From Chloroflexota bacterium (lineage in GTDB: Bacteria > Chloroflexota > Anaerolineae > Anaerolineales > E44-bin32), in contig JADFRQ010000008.1 of the NCBI GenBank assembly GCA_022561215.1, forward strand, positions 1 to 64,000: a stretch of 64,000 nt of DNA. The letters are read 5' to 3'. Below the pieces are notes generated by a model, which saw nothing but the letters and a program-made list of their open reading frames with translations, was not told the origin of the DNA and did no database searches. The number at the start of each line of letters is the position of its first letter. Within the stretch, counting starts at the first letter, position 1. A program made the position numbers and the translations under genes. This document shows positions 36,752 through 45,437 of the stretch, one piece after another.

Positions 36752-37693
36752 ATGCTTATCGATAAAGTTCTCATTGCTGAGGATGACGCTAATTTCAGCG
36801 ACGCGCTTGAAACCATGATCAAGGCATGGGGCTATGAGGTGGTTACTGCCAGCAATGGAATGGAAGCCTGGAAGATTCTTCAACAATCTAACTCCCCACA
36901 GCTGACAATTCTTGACTGGCTTATGCCGGGGATGGATGGCGTTGAAATCTGCCGCCGGTTGCGGTCACGCTCGGAAAAGGCATACACCTACGTAATTCTT
37001 CTTTCGATTCAAGATCAGGTCGAGCACATTACCGAAGCACTGCACGCGGGCGCGGACGATTTTCTTACCAAACCCATCATTCCATCCGAGCTTGAAGCGC
37101 GTCTGTTGGTAGGAAGAAGAATTCTGGCCATGCAATCGCAGCTCATCGCGGCACGGGAAGCATTGCGCCTTCAGGCGACACGCGATCCGTTGACATTGGC
37201 GTGGAACCGAGATGGCATATTGGATATTCTGCATCGTGAAGTCAGCCGATCCGCAAGGAGCGGCGCGCCCATAAGCGTGGTCATGCTGGATGTCGATAAC
37301 TTTAAACACACAAATGACACCTATGGACATCTGGCAGGGGACGCAATGTTGGTAGAAGTTGCGACAAGAATTAAGAACTCCCTGCGTAGCTATGATGCCA
37401 TCGGCCGCTACGGTGGCGATGAGTTCTTGATCGTCCTTCCCAATTGTGACGCCGAGGCAGGCGCAGCATTAGCAGAACGCATAAGGCAGAAAGTTGTACG
37501 GCCGAGTGCGGCTTTGCTTGACGACTCCTTCGTCACCACCATAAGTATGGGGCTGGCAACCACAACGATGGGCATCGGATTGAAGGTTAAGGATCTCATC
37601 GGTGCTGCGGATTCCGCCCTGATCAGCGCCAAAAAGATGGGCCGAGATCGGGTGCAAGTCTATGAGGCGCTCTCCCCTGTCTCTGCGAACTAA
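36752..37693 (+). CDS. Response regulator diguanylate cyclase (REC-GGDEF)
   Basis: Makes cyclic di-GMP when its receiver is phosphorylated (313 residues from ATG 36752, preceded by GGAG; a longer frame from 36677 adds 25 unlikely residues). The receiver has EDD at 10-12, D55 in LDWLMPGMDG, and the KP motif of FLTKP. The GGDEF domain has the intact active site GGDEF at 221-225. The inhibitory I-site RSYD lies exactly five residues before it, so feedback by product is expected. A cognate kinase may be the hybrid kinase that starts 494 bases downstream. Confidence 0.94.
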   Translation: MLIDKVLIAEDDANFSDALETMIKAWGYEVVTASNGMEAWKILQQSNSPQLTILDWLMPGMDGVEICRRLRSRSEKAYTYVILLSIQDQVEHITEALHAGADDFLTKPIIPSELEARLLVGRRILAMQSQLIAAREALRLQATRDPLTLAWNRDGILDILHREVSRSARSGAPISVVMLDVDNFKHTNDTYGHLAGDAMLVEVATRIKNSLRSYDAIGRYGGDEFLIVLPNCDAEAGAALAERIRQKVVRPSAALLDDSFVTTISMGLATTTMGIGLKVKDLIGAADSALISAKKMGRDRVQVYEALSPVSAN

Positions 37694-38187
37694 ATCCAGA
37701 ATTTCATTGCGAATGCAACAATCGCTGTGGCGCTTATGGTTATCATCCTGATAATGATCGCTCCGCTCTTCGCCCATTGGAGGATGGTAAAAAGCCTGAA
37801 TACGCCGTAGCCGGCAGCGCAGTACTTTACGCCATCCCACACGAATTAAACATCAATCCAACATACCCATCGCTGGCAATACAAGTCGTTCAAGTTTTGT
37901 GATCGAGTGATTGGCGAATATCCAACACTTCGATGCAGAATATGTGCGCCATGATATCGATACGGCAGACCTGATTTTTTTGCTCACGAAATGGATTTGC
38001 GCTCTGGAGACAGCGCGTTTTCTAATTGAATCGCAGTTGTCGGCGTATGGAAGGGAGCCTACAATAACGTATCGCTGGCAAATAACAGTACATGCACATA
38101 ATAATTGGGCACCGGTTTTTTTCTTGGATGGACCTCGCGGATTCCTCTGGGGTTCACCACGCAACAGATCACTTGAGAATCTAAGAA
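37694..38187. other. Intergenic, no convincing gene
   Basis: This stretch of 494 bases contains a 120-codon open frame from 37911, but it runs into the kinase gene in another frame. It has no ribosome site and resembles nothing I know. No clear repeat or terminator was seen. Confidence 0.45.
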
Positions 38188-40506
38188 ATGCAATTGGAAA
38201 AATTTCCCAGCATGTTTTTCAAATGTTCTGCCGACGGCGCGTGGAAAATGGAATATGTAAGCGCTGGCAGTGAAGAGTTGACGGGATACTCTCCCGCCGA
38301 ACTGATGGAAGGTCGAGCGATAAGTTACAGGGAGTTGATCCATCCCGAAGATCTTGGGGATGTGTGGGCGATCATTGAGGGCGATATAAAAAATGATCTT
38401 CCCTACCAGGTTTCGTACAGAATTAGATCGCGAACTGGTGAGGAAAAACTGGTCTGGGAGCAAGGCCGCGGCGTATCCGATGCTCAAAATTCATTGCAAA
38501 GTGTTGAAGGCTTCATCAGCCACCTCGATTCAGGTTTTGCACCACAGACGATTAAACAAGATGCGCTTAATGAAGTTATTGTCGCCTCATCACGGGCACA
38601 GGATCTAGGCAGCCTATTAGAAGGAACGCTCAAGCATTGTCTCGAAATCTTCAAATTAACGTCGGGAATGATATGGGTTGGCAACTATTTTGAGGCCCTC
38701 GGGCTCCCGCGAACGCAGGCACATGATGCTCAGCGCAGACTTCAAACACTTGTTAGAGAAGATAGAAAATTTAGAACGGTGCATGATTGGTTGGATGAAG
38801 ATTCTTTAAATACGCTTGCGCCGCTTTCCGATACATTCGATAAGCTTTCCGTTCGAGCCTCTCTCATCGTTCCTATCCGTGTCGAGGGTAAAAACATCGG
38901 TGGCATTTGTCTCAATAATGCCGACCTGCGGCAATGGACAATTGAGGAAATTTCGCTTGCGGAAGCAATAAGCAGCCAGCTTAGCGGTGCTGCCGGCAGG
39001 CTCGATCTTTTGGAAACGATTCAAGAGCAGGCGCACTTGCTGCAAAGGATTCTGGATACAGTCCAAGAGGGAATTTTCACACTTGACGTCCATAATCGCA
39101 TCCTGGTGGTTAATCGACCCGCCCGAGAATTTCTCAATCAACTTGCAGGGGTAGGCCGCGGAGAAATTCTTAAGCAGCTCGGCGAAAGCTCACTGAGGGA
39201 CATCCTCACTCCGCGGGAAGATGGTTTGCCGCATGAAGTTCGCTCTGCCGGAGACGACGGCCGAACATTCGAGGTATACCCAAGCCCTGTTATTGATGTT
39301 GGGGAAGAAAAAGGTAATACCATTCTATTGCGTGATGTGACGGAAGTTCGTCAGGCCCAACACAGGGTTCAAGAGCAAATCAGACGCGCGGCTGTTGGGC
39401 AGCTAGCTGCGGGGATCGCCCATGATTTCAATAATATTGTGGCAGCTATCATCCTGTATGGCGAAATGGTCCTTGCAATGCCAGAGCTCCCAAGCAAAGG
39501 GCGGAAGAGGATGATCATGATCATAGAACAAGCCCAGCGTGCCGCGGCACTCACCAGGCAAATACTTGACTTCAGCCGCCGTGGGATTATGGAGCCTCAC
39601 CCGATGGAGTTGATGCCCTTTTTACAGGAAATTGTGAATTTGCTTAAGCGAACATTACCGGAAAACATCCAGGTGACGCTAAATCATGGCGAAGATGATT
39701 ATGTGGTAAGCAGCGATCCGGCGCGTCTTCAGCAGGTTTTTATGAATCTCGCGGTGAATGCGCGCGATGCCATGCCCTCCGGAGGGGAGTTGCTGTTTGA
39801 TATTTCACTTGTTGAATTTGACAGCGCTATAAATTTTTCGCACGATGAGATTCCTGATGGTAAATGGGTGAGGATTGATATTACAGATACGGGACGTGGT
39901 ATTCATGCGGATGATCTCGCGCATGTTTTCGAGCCCTTTTTCACCACCAAACTACCGGGGGAAGGTTCCGGCTTGGGTCTCGCTCAGGTTTTTGGGATTG
40001 TTTCGCAACATGAAGGTTACATCGAAGTGAACAGCGAGCTTGGCGAAGGAACAACATTTTCTGTTTACTTTCGCTCCTTGCCTGTGGCAATGCTGTCCGG
40101 CATTATCCCGGAGATCTCCGAGCCAGCCAAAGGACAGATGGAAACTATCCTCGTCGTTGAAGATGATCTGGCGATGCGCGAAGCCTTGAGTGAAATGCTC
40201 GAGATGATGAATTATCAAGTTCTGAGTGCAAATAACGGCAAAGCTGCGCTCGATATTTTTGCTGAAAAACCGAGCATCGACCTTGTGTTGAGCGACCTGG
40301 TAATGCCGGAAATGGGTGGGGTGGCTCTGCACAGTGAATTGAAGAAAAAATATCCTGATACGAAGATGGTAGTCATGACCGGCTACCCGTTAGTAGAAGG
40401 AGGCAAAGACCTTTTGGAGCAGGGAATTGTGGCCTGGCTGCAAAAGCCGTTGGATGCCGATACGCTTGCGCGCACGATCCGCGAAGTACTATCGATGAGC
40501 AAATAG
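38188..40506 (+). CDS. Hybrid histidine kinase (PAS-GAF-PAS-HisKA-HATPase-REC)
   Basis: A soluble sensor kinase of 772 residues. PAS 1 covers ~1-115 (WKMEYVSAGSEELTGYSPAEL, a PAS with PAC). A GAF domain spans ~125-270. PAS 2 spans ~280-395. The HisKA box AVGQLAAGIAHDFNN has H412. The HATPase domain has QVFMNLAVNARDAMPSGGE, FEPFFTTK and GSGLGLAQVFG. The terminal receiver has D703 in LVLSDLVMPEMGG. The last ~380 residues closely parallel the kinase at 22790, including the receiver, so the two are paralogues with different input domains. It follows the GGDEF regulator and precedes the SLH gene region. No membrane segment is visible. Confidence 0.92.
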   Translation: MQLEKFPSMFFKCSADGAWKMEYVSAGSEELTGYSPAELMEGRAISYRELIHPEDLGDVWAIIEGDIKNDLPYQVSYRIRSRTGEEKLVWEQGRGVSDAQNSLQSVEGFISHLDSGFAPQTIKQDALNEVIVASSRAQDLGSLLEGTLKHCLEIFKLTSGMIWVGNYFEALGLPRTQAHDAQRRLQTLVREDRKFRTVHDWLDEDSLNTLAPLSDTFDKLSVRASLIVPIRVEGKNIGGICLNNADLRQWTIEEISLAEAISSQLSGAAGRLDLLETIQEQAHLLQRILDTVQEGIFTLDVHNRILVVNRPAREFLNQLAGVGRGEILKQLGESSLRDILTPREDGLPHEVRSAGDDGRTFEVYPSPVIDVGEEKGNTILLRDVTEVRQAQHRVQEQIRRAAVGQLAAGIAHDFNNIVAAIILYGEMVLAMPELPSKGRKRMIMIIEQAQRAAALTRQILDFSRRGIMEPHPMELMPFLQEIVNLLKRTLPENIQVTLNHGEDDYVVSSDPARLQQVFMNLAVNARDAMPSGGELLFDISLVEFDSAINFSHDEIPDGKWVRIDITDTGRGIHADDLAHVFEPFFTTKLPGEGSGLGLAQVFGIVSQHEGYIEVNSELGEGTTFSVYFRSLPVAMLSGIIPEISEPAKGQMETILVVEDDLAMREALSEMLEMMNYQVLSANNGKAALDIFAEKPSIDLVLSDLVMPEMGGVALHSELKKKYPDTKMVVMTGYPLVEGGKDLLEQGIVAWLQKPLDADTLARTIREVLSMSK

Positions 40507-40774
40507 TCTCTCGCCGCTATTCGAAACCTGAAGCATCTTGTGATTAAGAATATCCTGTGGCCTTCGGCTTTTGGGTGAGTTGGCGATTCAGGGAACACAT
40601 TCCGCCTTGGATTCAACCATCGCGTAGGCCGGTAAATCGTCTATGCAGAAGGGCGAATCCAAGAAATGGTATGGTTCTCGATCAAGCTTTTTTAGCGGGA
40701 TAGGGTGAGGATCATTTTTCTGAGAGATTGCCCCAATCCTCCCAGGTTATCAGGCGGATTGCTGATAGCCAAAT

Positions 40775-41283
40775 GCAGCAACCCTTGGCAAGGATTGATG
40801 CAGCTGCGGTTCAAGCTAACCAAGTGTTCGTTAAACGCTCCCAATAATCTCGAGTGCCGGCATGCCGTGCCCTTTCCGGAACGGAAAACCCTTCGCCTGC
40901 AACATCGTGGTTGACGCGTGCGAATTGTTACGATTGCTTGATGTGGGCGTTCAATTGAACGCCCCTACGAAACCACTTCAATTAATCGGCAAGCCCTTGG
41001 TCTGCACCATCGTGGTTGCCGCCATTTCAAATCCGGTGTTTGGTAGGGGTGTTCAATTGAACACCCTTAAGGCATATATTCAATTAATCGGCAATCCCTT
41101 GGCCTGCCCCATCATGTTCGCTGCCATTTCAAATCCGATGTTTGGTAGGGGTGTTCAATTGAACACCCTTAAGGCGCATATTCAATTAATCGGTAATCCC
41201 TTGGCCTGCCCCATCATGTTCGCTGCCATTTCAAATCCGGTGTTTGGTAGGGGTGTTCAATTGAACACGCTTAAGGCATATAT
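40775..41283. repeat. 102-bp tandem array: SLH-gene tail plus palindrome
   Basis: Repeated units consist of a ~45-bp copy of the end of the adjacent SLH gene (on the minus strand, the part encoding MMVQAKGLPIN), a ~22-bp spacer (TTTCAAATCCGGTGTTTGGT) and a palindrome with centre TTCAATTGAA. Palindromes lie at 40945-40964, 41047-41066, 41149-41168 and 41251-41270, exactly 102 bases apart; the last is imperfect. Tail copies align at 40901, 41006, 41108 and 41210, and the true gene end at 41312. A more decayed unit is visible at about 40775-40843, and a different palindrome arm (GGCATGCC) at 40859. The copies cannot encode protein on their own. Confidence 0.9.
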
Positions 41284-43209
41284 TCAATTAATCGGCAATC
41301 CCTTGGCTTGCACCATCATATACGCCGCTGTGGCGCGATCGAGGGCATCATCGGGGCAAATGCGCAAATCCGGTGTGGTTCCGCAGGCAGGGATAATGCC
41401 CGCATTGTATGCGGCCTCAAGCCATTTGGCACCCCAGAAATTGAGGGATACATCGCTGAATATTCCTGTGGGATCGGGCGGCGTAAAGTTCGCTCCGTTG
41501 AGCATGCGTAGGAAGAATACCGTCCCCTCCGTGCGCGTATTTCCTTGCAGCGGGCAGAAAACGAGCGGATCGACCCCACAGCCAGCGGTGTAGCCATCGT
41601 TCCAAAGTCCATCAGCCCATTTGGCGTACCACTCGGAAAACGGTACATCGGCAAATACTGTTTGCAGCGGATCAGGGGGCAAATAATCTGCACCATACAG
41701 CCCACGTTCGACAAAAACTGCGCTTTCGGCGCGTGTCATGGCGTCGTCAGGACAATACATCAGCGGCGTGATACTGCAGCCGGAAACATAGCCCCCTTGA
41801 TAGAGGGCCTCGATCTCGTCGTACGCCCAATGATCAACGGGAACATCCGAGAAAGTTTGAGTTGGATCATACACTGATGGGATCAGACTATTGATGTATT
41901 CCTCAACATTGGTATAGCCATCCCCATCACGATCATCGTTACCATCCGATGGATTATTGGGATTCAAACCACGTGCCGTTTCCCATGTATCGGGCATTCC
42001 ATCGTGATCGTTATCCTCAGGGGGCGTTGTTTGCGCGAGGTCAGGCCATCCCCCTACATCGTCCTGGGAACTAATCAATGAACCGCCCCTATCTCTTACT
42101 TGTTGGACGATTCTCGCATCAACCGCGTCCCTCATCGGCGCACCGGCATGATCCAGTACAAGTTCATAGGCTTCGAAAGCCGTTTGTGTTCGAATTCCAG
42201 ATGGAGGGACTACGTATGATAGAGATTGAGCCAATCGATCTCCATCTACGGCATTCCATTCATCTCCATTATTGGTGGGCCGTTGTGGACCGATATTCCC
42301 CTCGACGTAAATTGGTCCCCCTGACCACACATCAATACCCTTCTTGGAATTCGTGTGACTGGGACCTTCGATGAAATAATTCCCGATGATGTTTACCATC
42401 GCGTCTTGAATAACCGTGGGGTAATTGCCCCAGTCATAAATCACGTTATTAATCGACTCTCCAGTTGTACCTTTCGAAAATTTCGGATTACGGGCGTTGT
42501 TGTGAACGATGAGGTTGTGGTGAATGGAGACGTTAGCCACGCTGCTTAACAACATCCCCATGGAGTGTGTATTACCTTTGGGGTGGAAGGAACTATTAAG
42601 CGCTTCACTGCTGATGCTCCATTGGATGGTGATGTCGTGAAGGGCAACACCTAGCTGGTCCTGGTTTCCCCAAACGCCGATGTTCTTATCGATGCCCCAA
42701 CTGATGGAGCTATGATCGATGATAACGTTGTAGACTGGGTTTCCAGAACCGAGGATATGGAGGCTATCGATGTTGTAGGGATCTGCGTCGCCCGTGATAT
42801 CACCTGCCCTGAAACGCAACCCGCGAATGATCACATCGTGAGTTTGCACACGAAGACCGTAGCCGTAGAGCGTTATCCCTCCACCAGGGGCAGTTTGGGC
42901 AGCAATGGTGATATAGGGATTGCGGATGCTAAGGGTTGAGAGCAGGCGTATATTCCCACTGACTTTGAACACGATGATCCTTTGCCCGCTGGCTCCGACG
43001 GCATCTCTCAAACTCCCGGGTCCACTGTCATTCAGGGAGGTTACCTCGATGACCTGACCACCTCGTCCACCTACGGCCTTTGCGCCATATCCCTCGGCGC
43101 CGGGGAAGGCGGGCAAGAATTCTTCGGCTTGGATACCATCAATAAAACTGAAACTTCCAACTGCGATCGATAGCAGTATTAATGTGGCCTGTATTCTTTT
43201 TTTAATCAT
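41284..43209 (-). CDS. Secreted PL1-like pectate lyase with C-terminal SLH repeats
   Basis: A 641-residue exported enzyme predicted to cleave pectate by beta-elimination. ATG 43209 begins a clear signal peptide (IKKRIQATLILLSIAVGS); a longer frame to 43317 is unlikely. Residues ~30-350 match the right-handed beta-helix of PL1-type lyases: FPGAEGYGAKAVGGRGG, SLRDAVGASGQRIIVF, the metal-site region DHSSISWGIDKN and RNPKFSKG...NNVIYDWGN with the likely catalytic arginine. A calcium-binding stretch follows (DNDHDGMPDTWE, DDRDGDGYTNVEE). Residues ~455-641 are three SLH repeats, each with a Cys pair (GCSITPLMYC, GCGVDPLVFC, ACGTTPDLRIC). It is the last gene of the eight-gene run and is followed by the 102-bp array. 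Confidence 0.88.
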   Translation of the reverse strand: MIKKRIQATLILLSIAVGSFSFIDGIQAEEFLPAFPGAEGYGAKAVGGRGGQVIEVTSLNDSGPGSLRDAVGASGQRIIVFKVSGNIRLLSTLSIRNPYITIAAQTAPGGGITLYGYGLRVQTHDVIIRGLRFRAGDITGDADPYNIDSLHILGSGNPVYNVIIDHSSISWGIDKNIGVWGNQDQLGVALHDITIQWSISSEALNSSFHPKGNTHSMGMLLSSVANVSIHHNLIVHNNARNPKFSKGTTGESINNVIYDWGNYPTVIQDAMVNIIGNYFIEGPSHTNSKKGIDVWSGGPIYVEGNIGPQRPTNNGDEWNAVDGDRLAQSLSYVVPPSGIRTQTAFEAYELVLDHAGAPMRDAVDARIVQQVRDRGGSLISSQDDVGGWPDLAQTTPPEDNDHDGMPDTWETARGLNPNNPSDGNDDRDGDGYTNVEEYINSLIPSVYDPTQTFSDVPVDHWAYDEIEALYQGGYVSGCSITPLMYCPDDAMTRAESAVFVERGLYGADYLPPDPLQTVFADVPFSEWYAKWADGLWNDGYTAGCGVDPLVFCPLQGNTRTEGTVFFLRMLNGANFTPPDPTGIFSDVSLNFWGAKWLEAAYNAGIIPACGTTPDLRICPDDALDRATAAYMMVQAKGLPIN

Positions 43210-43328
43210 CTCCCTCAAATCCTCCGAGTGCAGGTAACCCCTCGGTTTGGAATAGCTCTTGTCTGTGTGTGGGGGGGAAAACAGCTTCTTACCTCGCCCG
43301 GGGGTGTTGAGATTCACGGTAATTTCAA

Positions 43329-43406
43329 CCCCTTCGCTTGCAGCATCATGTCCGCCGCCATTTCAAATCCGATGTTTGGTAGGGGTGTTCAATTGAACAC
43401 CCCTAC
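43329..43406. repeat. Duplicated SLH tail plus 28-bp palindrome
   Basis: 43329-43378 copies the end of the next gene (CCCCTTCGCTTGCAGCATCAT against CCCCTTCGCCTGGACCATCAT at 43431, exactly 102 bases away). It carries the same TTTCAAATCCGATGTTTGGT spacer as the array at 40.9 kb. 43379-43406 is a perfect 28-base palindrome with arm GTAGGGGTG and centre TTCAATTGAA. Confidence 0.92.
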
Positions 43407-43415
43407 GGCGCAGCT

Positions 43416-45269
43416 TCAATTAATCGGCAACCCCTTCGCCTGGACCATCATGTGTGCAGCCATCGCGCGATCGAGTGCCTCGTCGGGGCAGAACTGGAGC
43501 TGTGCAGCAGTCTGACAAGCAGGGATGAGACCGGCGTTGTAAGCTGCTTCAATCCACTTCGCTCCCCAATAGTATTTGTCGACGTCGGCAAATATCCCGC
43601 TCGCGGCGGGAGGCACGTAATTTACCCCATTGAGCATCCGCAGGAAAAACACAGTCCCCTCTGTGCGCGTGTGTTCTTGCATCGGACAATAAACCAATGG
43701 GTCTATTCCGCATCCAGCCGAATATGCCTCGTTCCATAATGCAGTCGACCATTTGCTGAACCATTCCGCGAGCGGGACATCGCTAAAGATTGGAGAGATT
43801 GGATCGGGAGGCGTATACCCGGCGCTGTGAACGCCGCGTATCACAAAAACAGCGCTTTCCGCACGTGTCATTGCGCTATCTGGACAGTACATCAAGGGAG
43901 TGGAACTGCAGCCCGCCACGTATCCGTTCTGGTAAAGGACCTCGATCTCGTCGTGCGCCCAATGGTCAAAAGGTACGTCGCTAAACGTGGGGGATGGGCT
44001 TGGCGACCGACCTTCCACTTCGGCTGCATAATCATGCAGCCACTCCTCGAGGTTAGTGTAGCCGTCGCCATCGTCATCGCCACTGGGATTGTCGGGGATG
44101 GTCAGTGAGCGCTGGATCTCTTGTATGTTAGGCCAACCGCCTACATCATTCTGACTATCAACATAGCTACCTTGGCGATCTTTTACGGTTTGTACAACGC
44201 GGTTGTCGACTGGGTCACGATCTCCAGGTCGAGAACCGACATTGCCCAGGACGTACACTTCGACTTGACTGCTGGGGAGTGTGGTGAGTTCTTGGGGCCA
44301 AACCGGTGGGCTGCCGGCGGCCGTTACACTGCTTCCTTGGACCAGCGTCCATTGATTTGATGGAACGTTGCCATCCCACATGTTGTCATCGAGGAATATC
44401 TCTGAATCCGCTGGCACACTACTGCGGAAATTGATCGGTCTACTTGTGGTTGCAATACCGGAAATGAAGACATTTCCTACGATGCTTCCTTCAATTCTTG
44501 GAGGTCCGTGATCGATCCCCAGATTTTTCCAGTTGTAAATGACATTGTTTATATTAGCGTAGGAACCGCCGCTATATTTGGGATTACGTTGCTGGTTTTG
44601 CGAAAATAAATTACGTATCAGAGAAATCTTGGAGAAACCGGGTGTTCCAGATCCAAATAAAACTCCTGCATAGTTATTTTGTTTTAGGGGTTCACTAATA
44701 ATCGTATTGCTGATGGTAATGTCTCGAATTTCCCTTCCCCTTCCACTTGGAATCCATGCCCCAATGTTTTCATCCGTAGCCCAACTGATGGAAACATGAT
44801 CAATGACAAGGTTATAGATATCTCCATTTCCAGCACTTAGGGCAAGCGCATCTTTCCCCGACGATCGATCACCCCGGCGAATTGAAATGTGCCGAATGAG
44901 CACATCGTGTGTCAGAATAGTGAGCGTGCCGTCTTTGATTAATATAGGCCCTGGCGCAGTATGTCCGGCGAGGGTAAGGAAAGGGTTTCGTATATTTAAA
45001 TCACTTCCTCTCATATCAATCGTCCCGGAGATTTCAAAAATGCACACACGTGGGCCAGAAGCTTCCACGCAAGCTCTCAATGAACCCTGGCCGGAAGAGT
45101 TTAAATTTGAGACTTTGTACACGGCGCCGCCTCTACCGGCTGGCGTATGTGATCCGAAGCCTTCCGCCCCTGGAAAAACAGGGAGATCTGGGACAGGCGC
45201 GGCAGAAGCGGCAAACCAAGCTGAGAGGATTGTGAAGATTAGTAGAGTACCTGCGAATCGCTTAAACAC
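43416..45269 (-). CDS. Secreted PL1-like pectate lyase with C-terminal SLH repeats
   Basis: 617 residues from GTG 45269, with signal peptide (LLIFTILSAWFAASAAP). The N-terminal domain parallels the lyase at 41284: FPGAEGFGSHTPAGRGGAVY, SLRACVEASGPRVCIF, DHVSISWATDENIGAW and RNPKYSGGSYANINNVIYNW. A calcium-type loop (DDDGDGYTNLEEW) leads into three SLH repeats with Cys pairs from about residue 430. The two PL1 genes are diverged enough to suggest different pectin substrates. Ribosome-site support for GTG is weak. The gene lies 206 bases upstream of the sister lyase, with the tail-palindrome duplicate between them. Confidence 0.88.
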   Translation of the reverse strand: MFKRFAGTLLIFTILSAWFAASAAPVPDLPVFPGAEGFGSHTPAGRGGAVYKVSNLNSSGQGSLRACVEASGPRVCIFEISGTIDMRGSDLNIRNPFLTLAGHTAPGPILIKDGTLTILTHDVLIRHISIRRGDRSSGKDALALSAGNGDIYNLVIDHVSISWATDENIGAWIPSGRGREIRDITISNTIISEPLKQNNYAGVLFGSGTPGFSKISLIRNLFSQNQQRNPKYSGGSYANINNVIYNWKNLGIDHGPPRIEGSIVGNVFISGIATTSRPINFRSSVPADSEIFLDDNMWDGNVPSNQWTLVQGSSVTAAGSPPVWPQELTTLPSSQVEVYVLGNVGSRPGDRDPVDNRVVQTVKDRQGSYVDSQNDVGGWPNIQEIQRSLTIPDNPSGDDDGDGYTNLEEWLHDYAAEVEGRSPSPSPTFSDVPFDHWAHDEIEVLYQNGYVAGCSSTPLMYCPDSAMTRAESAVFVIRGVHSAGYTPPDPISPIFSDVPLAEWFSKWSTALWNEAYSAGCGIDPLVYCPMQEHTRTEGTVFFLRMLNGVNYVPPAASGIFADVDKYYWGAKWIEAAYNAGLIPACQTAAQLQFCPDEALDRAMAAHMMVQAKGLPIN

Positions 45270-45375
45270 TTCTTGTACTCGATCCTTTTTCGGCTAACAT
45301 TCATTAACGTAAAGGTGGTTGGCAAACCTCCGGTTAACTTGAACCGCCACTACATCCTGGCCATCGGATGCGGAG

Positions 45376-45437
45376 GGGCAATTGCTAGCCGAAGGCTAGT
45401 TTGAATTGCCCGCTCCTGCTATAACCTCCCGGAGGTT
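45376..45437. repeat. Two palindromes at the 3' end of the GH28-like gene
   Basis: 45376-45411 is an imperfect hairpin with outer arms GGGCAATT/AATTGCCC and inner stem CTAGCC-GAA-GGCTAG. 45423-45437 is AACCTCC-C-GGAGGTT, and its last base is part of the stop codon on the minus strand. A related ACCTCC..GGAGGT hairpin occurs at about 14276. These differ in sequence from the TTCAATTGAA type but hold the same position relative to the gene. Confidence 0.8.

Noticed and set aside
37911-38273. 120-codon open frame before the hybrid kinase
   Set aside because: It overlaps the kinase start in another frame, lacks a ribosome site and has no recognisable content.
40775-41283. Possible CRISPR array
   Set aside because: Units are 102 bp, nearly identical throughout and include a copy of a gene end; there are no unique spacers and no cas genes.
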